Source: Litoreibacter meonggei
Lineage (GTDB): Bacteria; Pseudomonadota; Alphaproteobacteria; Rhodobacterales; Rhodobacteraceae
Assembly (NCBI RefSeq): GCF_003663885.1
Contig: NZ_RCCE01000003.1
Coordinates: forward strand, 124,001 to 188,000
DNA: 64,000 nt
Direction of reading: 5' to 3'
A model generated the notes under the pieces. That model searched no databases, was not told the DNA's origin, and saw nothing but the letters and a program-made list of their open reading frames with translations. Positions 27,897 to 36,063 of the stretch are shown here, piece after piece (within the stretch, counting starts at the first letter, position 1; the number at the start of each line of letters is the position of its first letter). A program made the translations under genes and the position numbers.

Positions 27897-28676
27897 ATGA
27901 GCAAATCTGCAAAATTTATCGCGGCGGCCTTATCATTGATGGTGCTTACGGCGGGCGCAAATGCCGTAACCGTGGGCTCGTTCGACAGCACCCGCGTGCT
28001 GGCAAAACGTGTCCTGAACACTGGCGCAGATCGGGATGCCTTGCGGGGTGCAATCGCTGATGACGGTCACACATTGGCCAACACAACAGATGTCCTGACA
28101 ACGGGTTATCTCAATGGGCTGGACGTTTTCTACACCTCAGTGCTGGGCTTTGGTAGCAGTTCCAGCGTCTTGTCCGCCGCGGAGCAATCCGCTCTGGTGA
28201 ATTGGGTCAGTGACGGCGGCATCCTTTTGTCCACAGGCGAGCAGCCCTTTTTCCGCGCAAGCTACGAGTCTCTTCTTAATCCTTTTGGTATTGACCTCGT
28301 TGGGCAGGCATCCGCCAGCGGTTCTGTCTGGTCGGCAGACACCACTATCGCGTTACTTGGAAACGGTGTCGCGGGCAGCCTCATGTCGGACTCCGGTACC
28401 GGCATCTTGTCGACGGGACCCTCCACGACGCTTGCTACGAACAACGGTAGCGTTATTGGCCTAAGCAAGTCTTTCGGGTCAGGCCTCGTCATTGCCATCG
28501 GAGATAGCAACTTTCTTGACGACCAGCTTATCAATCCCGCCGGGGAACAGTTCTTCCGCAATGCGCTGAACACAGAAATTTCTACGGTCCCGCTCCCTGC
28601 CGGGCTGCCGCTACTCCTTGGAGGCATGGGTTTGCTAGGTCTAGCGCGTATGCGCAGCAACCACCGCAAAGGCTAA
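27897..28676 (+). CDS. Exported protein with VPLPA-CTERM (PEP-CTERM-like) sorting signal
   Basis: A 259-residue secreted protein. It has a signal peptide (FIAAALSLMVLTAGANA), a central region with a DUF4350/ThuA-like look (SALVNWVSDGGILLSTGEQ, GSGLVIAIGDSNFLDDQL), and a C-terminal tripartite tail: VPLPAG, a hydrophobic segment (LPLLLGGMGLLGLA) and basic residues (RMRSNHRKG). That tail is the roseobacter VPLPA variant of PEP-CTERM, recognised by exosortase. No exosortase gene is in the window. The ATG at 27897 follows GGGGAAG. Its upstream region shares a promoter-like motif with the next gene. Confidence 0.78.
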   Translation: MSKSAKFIAAALSLMVLTAGANAVTVGSFDSTRVLAKRVLNTGADRDALRGAIADDGHTLANTTDVLTTGYLNGLDVFYTSVLGFGSSSSVLSAAEQSALVNWVSDGGILLSTGEQPFFRASYESLLNPFGIDLVGQASASGSVWSADTTIALLGNGVAGSLMSDSGTGILSTGPSTTLATNNGSVIGLSKSFGSGLVIAIGDSNFLDDQLINPAGEQFFRNALNTEISTVPLPAGLPLLLGGMGLLGLARMRSNHRKG

Positions 28677-28700
28677 CGCGGGAATAGATCAGCACATCTT

Positions 28701-28731
28701 TGAAACTATTCGGCGTTCATTTGCGTGACTA
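28701..28731 (+). promoter_or_regulatory. Candidate ECF promoter, copy 2
   Basis: TGAAAC (28701-28706), 17 bases, then CGTGACTA (28724-28731): identical blocks and spacing to 27777-27807. The DUF7282-like gene starts 46 bases downstream. The spacer sequences differ, so this is not a simple duplication of the region. Confidence 0.55.
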
Positions 28732-28776
28732 CTGCATCTGGCCAATGAGCGCCGAGATTTATAACGGGAGAGAAAC

Positions 28777-29190
28777 ATGGAAAAGTTCACAATACTTGTA
28801 TTTTTGGGCATGATGACCACGGGAGCCTTCGCGGACGGACATGCGCTTACTCCATCTGTTGAGGCCGCAGATCAGTCAGTTTCAAACGGCGTGGTAAGTG
28901 CTGAAACGATTGTCGCGGCTGAAAACGGATGGCTCGTAGTGCACCGTACAGATGCCGACAAAACGCCGGGCCCTGTGGTTGGACATGCCCCCCTGCGCAT
29001 GGGAGAGAACATCGACGTCGCGGCAATCCTAAACGAAGATATCAAGGCGGGCGAAATGCTGATGCTAATGGTCCATTCCGAGGCTGGCGGCACAGAAACT
29101 GGCATTTTTGAGTATACTCTTGGCGCGAAAGAAGATGGTCCGGTTCGTGTTGACGACAAACTTGTCATGACCGTTGTGACTGCGCAGTAA
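28777..29190 (+). CDS. DUF7282-like exported protein
   Basis: A 137-residue secreted protein with signal peptide (FTILVFLGMMTTGAFA). The rest is a small beta-rich domain with SAETIVAAENGWLVVHRTD, VVGHAPLRMGEN and a central LKAGEMLMLMVHSEAG-like segment, resembling the DUF7282 domain found in secreted archaeal and bacterial proteins. Function is unknown. It is followed 122 bases later by the ECF sigma gene and may be its target through the motif at 28701. Confidence 0.65.
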   Translation: MEKFTILVFLGMMTTGAFADGHALTPSVEAADQSVSNGVVSAETIVAAENGWLVVHRTDADKTPGPVVGHAPLRMGENIDVAAILNEDIKAGEMLMLMVHSEAGGTETGIFEYTLGAKEDGPVRVDDKLVMTVVTAQ

Positions 29191-29312
29191 ACGCGACGTC
29201 TACGGGTCTCGAAAACTTAGCGTGTCGTCCGGAAGCTCCGGGAGGCACGGTGTCTCGAATTTGACATCACCTCTATTAAGCATACCGTATCGCCGATGGG
29301 GAACGGAACCAA

Positions 29313-29855
29313 ATGACCACACCGGCAGAAATAGAAAAAATGATCGCGCAAACGGCTTTGCGCGATCAATCTGCTTTTTCTGCACTTTATGACGCGACAA
29401 GTGGGAAGCTTTTTGGCGTCTGCCTCCGGGTGTTGAACAACCGCGGCGAAGCGGAGGAAGTGCTGCAAGAGGTCTATATCCGCATCTGGCACAAGGCAGA
29501 CAACTATGCTGTCACAGGCCATAGTCCCATGACTTGGCTGATAACGGTGGCGCGCAATCTTGCAATCGACAGGTTGCGGACGCGCAAAGCGCCCACCAGA
29601 GATATCGAAACAGTTTTTGATTTGGCAGATGAGGGACCCGGCCCCGAAGCCGCGGCCATCGCCAGTTCACAGCGAACTCAGTTGAACGCATGTTTGGACG
29701 AGCTTGAACCTGAGCGCGCTGATGCTGTGAAGCAGGCCTACTTGGCGGGAGAAACATATAAGGATCTAGCGGCGCGTCACGCAGTTCCCTTGAACACAAT
29801 GAGGACTTGGCTCCGGCGCAGTCTACTCAAACTGAAGGAGTGCTTAACGCGATGA
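29313..29855 (+). CDS. ECF RNA polymerase sigma factor
   Basis: A 180-residue sigma-70-family factor of the extracytoplasmic type. Region 2 is seen in ALYDATSGKLFGVCLRVL and EVLQEVYIRIWHKAD (about residues 25-60), region 4 in AVKQAYLAGETYKDLAARH and PLNTMRTWLRRSLLKLKECL at the C-terminus. Its stop overlaps the anti-sigma gene as ATGA, the classic sigma/anti-sigma arrangement of the SigK/RskA type. Candidate targets are the two upstream exported proteins. Confidence 0.92.
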   Translation: MTTPAEIEKMIAQTALRDQSAFSALYDATSGKLFGVCLRVLNNRGEAEEVLQEVYIRIWHKADNYAVTGHSPMTWLITVARNLAIDRLRTRKAPTRDIETVFDLADEGPGPEAAAIASSQRTQLNACLDELEPERADAVKQAYLAGETYKDLAARHAVPLNTMRTWLRRSLLKLKECLTR

Positions 29856-30541
29856 CTGCTCCTCATGACCCCAATGACGACGACATCCTGGCAGCTGAGT
29901 ACGTTTTGCGCCTTCTGGATACTGCAGGCCATCGCCAGTTCGAGGCGCGTTTGCGTGACGAACCAGCCCTACGCGATCTCGTGCATGAGTGGGAAGCGCG
30001 TTTGGCAGCGATTGCCGCCAGTGAGGTAGAAGAGGTCGCCCCTCCCTCCACCGTTAAGCTCGCCGTTTTCTCGGCGGTCGCGCCAGAGACAAGGGAAACA
30101 TCGTCCCGCCGCAGCTGGTTCACGGGGCTAATCGGAGTTGCAGCCGCGGCGGCCATCGCATTTGTAGCAATTGGCCCACTCCTGCGCGACCAAGTCGACC
30201 TTAGCCCAAAATTTCAGACCGAGCTTGCATCAGCGGATGGCGAACTTGTTTTGGTTGCGGGTGTTATCCCGGCCATCCATGAGATCGTGATTGAACGCGT
30301 TGCGGGCCAAGCGCCAGAAGGGCGCGTGTTGGAGTTGTGGCTGATTGCAGAGGGGTCTGACGCGCCGATCTCCCTCGGCCTCCTCCAAACGACCGGCGAA
30401 ACTCGCATTCGCGTAGCGGATGACATCGCCCCCAGCGTTCGCAGCGGTACAATTGCGATTTCTGAGGAGCCGCCGGGCGGGTCGCCTACGGGCATGCCCA
30501 CAGGCCAAGTTTTGGCTACCGGAACTTTCGTCGATATATAA
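29852..30541 (+). CDS. Membrane-bound anti-sigma factor (RskA-like)
   Basis: A 229-residue protein. The N-terminal part (DDDILAAEYVLRLLDTAGHRQFEARL) resembles the anti-sigma binding domain, a single membrane segment lies near residues 90-110 (GLIGVAAAAAIAFVAIGPLL), and the periplasmic domain is RskA-like (LELWLIAEGSDAPISLGLL). No zinc HxxxCxxC motif is present. Start at 29852 overlaps the sigma gene stop by four bases; the longer reading frame upstream re-reads the sigma gene. Confidence 0.88.
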   Translation: MTAPHDPNDDDILAAEYVLRLLDTAGHRQFEARLRDEPALRDLVHEWEARLAAIAASEVEEVAPPSTVKLAVFSAVAPETRETSSRRSWFTGLIGVAAAAAIAFVAIGPLLRDQVDLSPKFQTELASADGELVLVAGVIPAIHEIVIERVAGQAPEGRVLELWLIAEGSDAPISLGLLQTTGETRIRVADDIAPSVRSGTIAISEEPPGGSPTGMPTGQVLATGTFVDI

Positions 30542-30624
30542 GATGCTCGCGCTATTTACCGAGGCAGTAGATCACCTTTGCGAGTGAAACTTGAATATAA
30601 GTTATGACAGGGATCAAAGCACCA

Positions 30625-31200
30625 TCAGGTTACGCGTATGATCAACCAGGCAGCACCAACATACGGCACCAGACCAAGCATCACGAAAAGGCCGTCGCGG
30701 GCGAGCATTCCAAACGCCAATAGTGACACAGCGATACCAATCAAAGACGACGAAAACGGAACGAACTCCAGAAAGGGCATGATGAGCCCTGATAGAACAC
30801 ACAGTATTTGGGGGACAAAAATGAGTGGTCTATGTGCGAATGCCTCCAGTCGTGCCTGTGTATGATCATCCAACCAAGACAGTATCGGGCGCAACCTCTC
30901 GAAAGCAGATCTAACGCGCATACCATCTGCCTTGCGGGAGAGCAGCCACTCAGGCAGCCAAAGGTGATCTCGGCGCAACAGCATTTGCAGTGCAACAAAG
31001 AAGATCAAGAGACCCATCAGGGAAGAAAACATTGGTATCCCGCTGAGTGGTGTCGCGACCGCAATCGCGGGAACCAGCAAAACAGGGGAAAAACTGGCTT
31101 GGCCGACGCTTTGCACCAAGTCTCGAATGCCAATTTGCTTGTCTTCAGCGGCCTCAACAATGCTATCCAAAACGCTGATCAAGCTTCGCTGTCGTTTCAC
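30625..31200 (-). CDS. ExoD-like membrane protein
   Basis: A 191-residue membrane protein of the ExoD family, first linked to exopolysaccharide synthesis and alkali tolerance in rhizobia; the biochemical role is unknown. Motifs seen are LPAIAVATPLSGIPMFSSLMGLLIFFVALQ-like segments, LRRDHLWLPEWLLSR and LEFVPFSSSLIGIAVSLLAFG. It is 88 bases downstream of the mscS-like gene on the same strand and may be co-transcribed with it. Confidence 0.82.
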   Translation of the reverse strand: MKRQRSLISVLDSIVEAAEDKQIGIRDLVQSVGQASFSPVLLVPAIAVATPLSGIPMFSSLMGLLIFFVALQMLLRRDHLWLPEWLLSRKADGMRVRSAFERLRPILSWLDDHTQARLEAFAHRPLIFVPQILCVLSGLIMPFLEFVPFSSSLIGIAVSLLAFGMLARDGLFVMLGLVPYVGAAWLIIRVT

Positions 31201-31288
31201 AATGTTGCCTTTTGTTATCTAGCGCACCGCCCTGCCCACTCGCGGCGACAGTGAGCACAGCCTTCGGGCGGTTAGATCCGTTTCAAAA

Positions 31289-32221
31289 TCACTCGGCTGC
31301 TATCGATTGTGATTGTGCGGCGTCATCCATTGCCTCCTCACGCTCCACCACGATTGTTCGCGTCGGGAACGGGATATCAATATCGGCGTCATCCAACGCT
31401 TCTTTCACCTTGCGCTTCATGTCAGCCTTGTATTGGAAATACACGTCCGCATCACACCAGACCCGCAAAAGAAAATCTACGCTGCTGCTGCCAAGATTGT
31501 TTACTTGCAAGAACGGCTCTGGGTCCGCGTGTGACCTTGGGTCCGACATAACTGTATCTTTGATAACGCGCTCAGCCTGCGCAAGATTCACCCCATAGCC
31601 CACGCCAAATGTCCATTCGGCGCGCCGCGTCGAATACCCCGAATAATTCATGATGGTATTGCCCCAAACTTCCGAATTAGGGACAACAACGCGAACGTTG
31701 CTGAGATCTGCCAACTCAGTGTAGTTGAGAGTGATTTCTTTTACCGTGCCCATCACGTCATCGACTTGAACAAAATCACCTACTTTGAGCGGGCGAAACA
31801 GGATGATCATCACGCCAGCCGCCACATTGGACAGCGTCCCCTGCAGCGCTAAACCTACTGCCAGACCGGCAGCACCTATCACAGCCACAATCGAAGTCGT
31901 TTGAACTCCAAAAGTATTCAGGACGAACAAGCCTGTGAAAGCCAATATCGTGTAGCGCGCGATGTTACCCAGAAAGCTGAAAAGTGTCTTGTCCAATCCT
32001 CCATGCGATTCCGCGACACGACGAATCCGGCGGCGCAAAAACCCGGAAATGGCAAAACCAAGAATGATAATAATGGCAGCTGCGGCTAAGCTTCCCACAA
32101 CAGAAAGCATGGCCTCTAAGGTAAGGATATCTGCGACGGACTTGCCATTATAGATGTCCATTTGAAATACCGAAGCCAACTGATCCCAGACCGATTCTTT
32201 AGATTCTGTGGTCTGTTCCAT
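31289..32221 (-). CDS. Mechanosensitive ion channel, MscS family
   Basis: A 310-residue channel with an N-terminal periplasmic/cytosolic segment, three membrane spans and the pore helix AVIGAAGLAVGLALQGTLSNVAAG rich in Gly and Ala, followed by the MscS beta domain (FRPLKVGDFVQVDDVMGTVKEI) and the C-terminal cage. It opens under membrane tension during osmotic downshock. A perfect EcfG-type promoter lies 67 bases before its start, so it probably belongs to the general stress regulon. Confidence 0.9.
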   Translation of the reverse strand: MEQTTESKESVWDQLASVFQMDIYNGKSVADILTLEAMLSVVGSLAAAAIIIILGFAISGFLRRRIRRVAESHGGLDKTLFSFLGNIARYTILAFTGLFVLNTFGVQTTSIVAVIGAAGLAVGLALQGTLSNVAAGVMIILFRPLKVGDFVQVDDVMGTVKEITLNYTELADLSNVRVVVPNSEVWGNTIMNYSGYSTRRAEWTFGVGYGVNLAQAERVIKDTVMSDPRSHADPEPFLQVNNLGSSSVDFLLRVWCDADVYFQYKADMKRKVKEALDDADIDIPFPTRTIVVEREEAMDDAAQSQSIAAE

Positions 32222-32287
32222 GTGCTTTTCCTTACTTCATCATCAATTGCGTTTTAGGGGCGCTTTCTTCCCCGAACTCTGAGTTTG

Positions 32288-32312
32288 AACGCACAAGGGC
32301 CCAAAGAGTTCC
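32288..32312 (-). promoter_or_regulatory. EcfG-type promoter of the mscS gene
   Basis: On the minus strand GGAAC (32312-32308), 16 bases, then CGTT (32291-32288): an exact match to the alphaproteobacterial EcfG consensus GGAAC-N16/17-CGTT, with the MscS start 67 bases downstream. Confidence 0.75.
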
Positions 32313-32320
32313 GCCCTTGG

Positions 32321-32346
32321 GGAACATTGCGCCGCATTGAAGCGTT
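32321..32346 (+). promoter_or_regulatory. EcfG-type promoter of the FNT gene
   Basis: GGAAC (32321-32325), 17 bases, then CGTT (32343-32346), exact in both blocks. The FNT ATG is 31 bases downstream. It lies back-to-back with the mscS promoter at 32288-32312, eight bases apart. Confidence 0.75.
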
Positions 32347-32376
32347 GGACTGATCACTCACAAAGGAACGGTGACA

Positions 32377-33180
32377 ATGGCGAAACAAGAAAAACTTGCG
32401 ATAGAACGAGCTGAGAACCTTTCACCAAAAATGATCTTCGAAGTAATCCGTCGTGATGGGCAGGAGGAGTTGGAGCGCCCAAACCTTTCCCTCATGTGGT
32501 CGGGTGTCGCAGCAGGCATCATGATCTCGCTCTCAGTGCTGGGAGAGGCGATTTTTCGAACCCACTTGCCTGACACGGGTTGGAGATTTCTCGTGGAAAA
32601 CATCGGGTACAGCCTTGGTTTCCTTGTGGTAATCCTAGGCAGGATGCAACTTTTCACCGAGAACACAATCACGACTGTTTTGCCCGTGATGCAAAAGCCA
32701 AACCGCGAAATGTTTAGCCGAATGGCTCTGCTATGGGCCATTGTATTGTTCGCAAATGTCGTAGGCGCTTTTGCTGCAGCGGCGCTTTTTGCATTTACAT
32801 CAGCAATCCCCGCCGAACTACTTCCTGCTATTGAAGAGCTGTCACGCCACGCGACAGGGTTTGAGCCAGCAGAGGCATTTCAACGTGCGATTCCCGCCGG
32901 AGTACTCGTTGCCGCTATCGTTTGGATGCTGCCTGAGTCCGAAGGTTTCGGCTTCTTCGTTATCCTGACTTTTACTTGGTTGATTGCTGCGGGCGATTTT
33001 ACGCACGTCGTAGCTGGCTCCGTTGAGATGGCATTCTTACTGGTACAGGGCCTGCTCCCCCCCCATGACGCAATTTTTGGGTTCTTCCTCCCGGTGCTAG
33101 CAGGCAACATTCTTGGTGGTACTGCGATCTTTGCGCTGTTGGCATTCGGGCAGGTCCGCAGAGAGTTGCCGGACGAGTAA
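32377..33180 (+). CDS. Formate/nitrite transporter (FNT) family protein
   Basis: A 267-residue membrane protein of the FNT fold with six hydrophobic segments. Conserved pieces are LSLMWSGVAAGIMISLSVLGEA, LGRMQLFTENTITTVLPVM, TFTWLIAAGDFTHVVAGSVE and LAGNILGGTAIF. It has an N-terminal cytosolic extension and belongs to the YfdC-like branch rather than FocA or NirC, so formate or nitrite as substrate is uncertain. The ATG at 32377 is preferred over a GTG six bases earlier because AAGGA is well spaced from it. An EcfG promoter lies just upstream. Confidence 0.85.
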   Translation: MAKQEKLAIERAENLSPKMIFEVIRRDGQEELERPNLSLMWSGVAAGIMISLSVLGEAIFRTHLPDTGWRFLVENIGYSLGFLVVILGRMQLFTENTITTVLPVMQKPNREMFSRMALLWAIVLFANVVGAFAAAALFAFTSAIPAELLPAIEELSRHATGFEPAEAFQRAIPAGVLVAAIVWMLPESEGFGFFVILTFTWLIAAGDFTHVVAGSVEMAFLLVQGLLPPHDAIFGFFLPVLAGNILGGTAIFALLAFGQVRRELPDE

Positions 33181-33195
33181 CTCGAAATATTGTTA

Positions 33196-33220
33196 GGAAC
33201 CTTTATTGGCTTGGGGTGTT
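33196..33220 (+). promoter_or_regulatory. EcfG-type promoter of the PLDc_N gene
   Basis: GGAAC (33196-33200), 16 bases, then TGTT (33217-33220), one mismatch from GGAAC-N16-CGTT. The small PLDc_N gene starts 37 bases downstream. Confidence 0.55.
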
Positions 33221-33257
33221 GGGATTGCGATAACAACGAATTGGAGGGTCTTTTCAA

Positions 33258-33446
33258 ATGGAATATGCAGGTATTGGCGGTTTTATCGTCCTTGCGCTCA
33301 ACATCTGGGCTATCGTTTCAATCATCGGGTCCGGTGCAACAACTGGGTCTAAGGTTTTGTGGACATTGCTCGTTCTCATACTTCCGGTGTTGGGCTTCAT
33401 AATCTGGTTGATTGCAGGTCCGCGCGCCAACCGAAGCACAGTGTAA
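33258..33446 (+). CDS. Small PLDc_N-domain membrane protein
   Basis: A 62-residue protein with two hydrophobic helices (GIGGFIVLALNIWAIVSII and VLWTLLVLILPVLGFIIWLIAG), the PLDc_N (phospholipase D N-terminal) fold. In cardiolipin synthases this domain is fused to two PLD domains; here it stands alone. It lies between two stress-linked membrane genes and has its own EcfG-type promoter. A GGAGGG site precedes the ATG. Confidence 0.78.
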   Translation: MEYAGIGGFIVLALNIWAIVSIIGSGATTGSKVLWTLLVLILPVLGFIIWLIAGPRANRSTV

Positions 33447-33475
33447 CGACGCATTAATTATCGCACCTGGTTTCT

Positions 33476-33506
33476 GAGGCGCGCGAGGCTCAAGCCCGTG
33501 CGCCTC
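33476..33506 (+). terminator. Hairpin, possible weak terminator
   Basis: A 7-base-pair stem GAGGCGC (33476-33482) / GCGCCTC (33500-33506) with a further small inner stem lies between the PLDc_N and AI-2E genes. There is no strong T run after it, so termination is doubtful. Confidence 0.3.
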
Positions 33507-33538
33507 TATATTGGGCATTCTTATGATGGAGATAGACC

Positions 33539-34594
33539 ATGCAACGACTGTCACTACAGACAACTTGTCTAGTCCTCCTCACGACCATCAGTGTCTTCAC
33601 CGTACTGCACTACACTAAAGATATTTTTGCACCAGTTTTTGCGGCCCTGTTGCTTGGTATCGTTCTTACCCCGCTATCGGACTTTTGGATCCGGTTGCGC
33701 ATCCCACCCGCACTGGCGGCCCTAATCTCCACCTCGCTGTCTCTGATGAGCATCATGATACTTTTGCTGTTGATTGAGCCCTACATTACCCAAGCAATCA
33801 ACAAAGCTCCTATTATCTGGTATGAGCTTCGAGAGACAATCGATGAGTTCAAACGCATGTTACGCGGGCTTGAACGCATGTCTGAAGATGTCGCAGATGC
33901 TATCGAGCCGACATCCGGTGAAGCCGAAAAAGCGCCTGCGATACTCCCCTCGGTCACCGACGCGCTATTTTATGCCCCCAAGTTTGCGGCCCAGTTTATG
34001 ATGTTTACTGGCACGCTTTATTTTTTTCTGATGGCGCAAAACAGCATCTATGCGTGGGTGGGCCAAACCTTCAGTGAGTTTGGAGAAGAAGATTTACGTC
34101 ACGCTGGCAGTCAGGTTGCACGCTATGTTGTGACGATTTCGGCCATTAACTTGGGCTTTGGGGTGCTGGTAACATTGGCTATGCAACTTCTTGGGATGCC
34201 ATCGCCGGTGTTATGGGGGGTGCTGGCATTTACGTTGAATTTTGTACTTTATCTTGGCCCGATTGCATTGGTTTGCGCGCTGCTTGTGACCGGCATTGTC
34301 GTATTTGACGGTGTCGAAAGCTTCGTTCCGGCCGCGCTCTACCTAGCGATGAACGCCACCGAGGCGCAATTTGTGACGCCTACGCTTGTTGGTCGCAGCT
34401 TATCAGTGAACCCCCTGTTGGTATTCTTGTCGCTGGTTTTCTGGCTTTGGCTTTGGGGGCCGATCGGCGGCATTATTGCGATCCCGATTTTGATTTGGAG
34501 CATGTCGGTATTTCAAAGTGCCTATGGTCAGACCATCTCTTCCGGCACACCGGGTAAATTGCGCCCAAGCTCTGCAGCCGGCTCCGCCGAATAG
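33539..34594 (+). CDS. AI-2E family transporter (YdiK/PerM-like)
   Basis: A 351-residue membrane protein of the AI-2E/PerM family with about eight hydrophobic segments and a long central cytosolic or periplasmic loop around residues 95-150. Conserved parts are FAPVFAALLLGIVLTPLSDFWIRL, GMPSPVLWGVLAFTLNFVLYLGPI and FVTPTLVGRSLSVNPLLVFLSLVFW. Members export small molecules or act as ion antiporters; the substrate is not known. Its last 67 bases overlap the convergent phospholipase D gene, so antisense transcripts would be made. Confidence 0.85.
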   Translation: MQRLSLQTTCLVLLTTISVFTVLHYTKDIFAPVFAALLLGIVLTPLSDFWIRLRIPPALAALISTSLSLMSIMILLLLIEPYITQAINKAPIIWYELRETIDEFKRMLRGLERMSEDVADAIEPTSGEAEKAPAILPSVTDALFYAPKFAAQFMMFTGTLYFFLMAQNSIYAWVGQTFSEFGEEDLRHAGSQVARYVVTISAINLGFGVLVTLAMQLLGMPSPVLWGVLAFTLNFVLYLGPIALVCALLVTGIVVFDGVESFVPAALYLAMNATEAQFVTPTLVGRSLSVNPLLVFLSLVFWLWLWGPIGGIIAIPILIWSMSVFQSAYGQTISSGTPGKLRPSSAAGSAE

Positions 34595-36063
34595 GGAAGT
34601 ATAAACCCCTCACGTTTGTCCGGCGGGACATTGGCATTCATCTCGGCGCGCTCGGCCCAAGCCTTTCGCGCCGACGTGTTGCCGTAAAACTCAGCCCCTG
34701 CCTTGGTGCCAAGCCAGTGCTGGAAACAGCGTGACTTCAACAAGGACACTTCTTGTTTGCTCTCTGTTCCCACACCGGCTTCTGTATCCCATGCCATACT
34801 GCGCCCGTTTAGGTTGGCAGACGAGATGGTCCCGTATTGATCGTCGAATATCGAAACCTTTGCATGAAGATAGACAATTGGCGCGCCGTAATGCGTGTCG
34901 CGGCCGCTGGATGCAGCGGCACGAGGCTGTGCAGGAGAGCCGACAAAAAGCCGTTTGCCAAAACCATCCGCTAAGATTTCTAACGACTTAGTCTGAAGAT
35001 GTTCGCCATACTCGACATCGCTCGATGGTTCATCAACGAACGCTACATCGTCTGGGGCGGCAGGCAAAATTAGAATGAGAGATAGGGCTGGTTTCTTCTT
35101 GGCACATTGAGCGATTTGCTTTGCAAAGCGCCGATCCCGAAAAAACTGAGTTTCCAGATATATCAGCCTCTCGGCGCGCGCGGCCCACGCATGGTGGGCT
35201 TCCGCCAGTTCGTTGACAACGGGTCGGGGCGAAAGGAATGGAAACGATATTGAACGCTTCGCCGAGATCGTCCGGAGCAGATGGCGAGTTGGCTTCGGTT
35301 TATCCCCGCGGGTGACCGCTTCGAAACTCTCCAAATGATCCGCAGCTTCTGCTGCAACCGGGCCATCGACCAAAACCTGCGTGTCATGCCAAGTCTGATC
35401 GGCCGCACAGGAATGCTCAAGCGTGTCGTAGCGCCGATCGTTCAGATCAAGGCCGCCAATGTAGAGTCTTTTGCGGTCGAAGACAGCAAGTTTCTGGTGA
35501 TGGGTTACGGGCGCGAGCGGTGGCGGTGCAATGCGAGTGACCAGCATGTCACCTCGCCATTTCAACAATGGGCGCAGCCCAGGGGCGCTGTCCAGGAACG
35601 CCTGTTTCTCCGGGCGCGACCTTTGATTGATGTCTGACAGTCCGCTGCGTATCTCCTTAAGGAGACGCGGCCATAAAATAAGCCTTGGTAGCAAACCTAC
35701 CCGAGCCGGGTGCATTGAAACACGCATCCTCAACAAATCAGAGCGATCCGACGCCTCGCCCGCAGCCAAAACCCCACGTGCACATTCCCAAGAGTATCTG
35801 TGCTCATTCAGGCCAACGACCGGATCAAAATCGCTGAGGAATAGGGTTACTTGAACGCCTCGGTTTAGCGTGTCGACCAGCAGATCGGCCCAAGTGTCCC
35901 CTACCTTTTTCGCCTCGTCAGAAAGAAGCTTGGTGCGCGGATCGAAGATACGAAAACCGGCAACGATACTGTGTGTGGCCCCTAAGAATTCGCGCTCAAG
36001 GACGGGAAACGCCTCGTGTGCGGTGAGCAACACCTGAAACCGCCTGTCTAATCCCCGCTCCAC
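34528..36063 (-). CDS. Phospholipase D-like protein with two HKD motifs
   Basis: A 511-residue protein with two PLD catalytic motifs: HHQKLAVFDRKRLYIGG near residue 188 and LHAKVSIFDDQYGTISSANLNGRS near residue 410 (HxKxxxxD each), as in cardiolipin synthases and bacterial PLDs, which cleave or transfer phosphatidyl groups. No N-terminal membrane segment is seen. The start is a GTG that overlaps the histidine kinase stop by one base, so it is the fourth gene of nepR-ecfG-kinase-PLD. That puts a lipid enzyme under direct general-stress control. Confidence 0.85.
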   Translation of the reverse strand: MERGLDRRFQVLLTAHEAFPVLEREFLGATHSIVAGFRIFDPRTKLLSDEAKKVGDTWADLLVDTLNRGVQVTLFLSDFDPVVGLNEHRYSWECARGVLAAGEASDRSDLLRMRVSMHPARVGLLPRLILWPRLLKEIRSGLSDINQRSRPEKQAFLDSAPGLRPLLKWRGDMLVTRIAPPPLAPVTHHQKLAVFDRKRLYIGGLDLNDRRYDTLEHSCAADQTWHDTQVLVDGPVAAEAADHLESFEAVTRGDKPKPTRHLLRTISAKRSISFPFLSPRPVVNELAEAHHAWAARAERLIYLETQFFRDRRFAKQIAQCAKKKPALSLILILPAAPDDVAFVDEPSSDVEYGEHLQTKSLEILADGFGKRLFVGSPAQPRAAASSGRDTHYGAPIVYLHAKVSIFDDQYGTISSANLNGRSMAWDTEAGVGTESKQEVSLLKSRCFQHWLGTKAGAEFYGNTSARKAWAERAEMNANVPPDKREGFILPYSAEPAAELGRNLPGVPEEMV

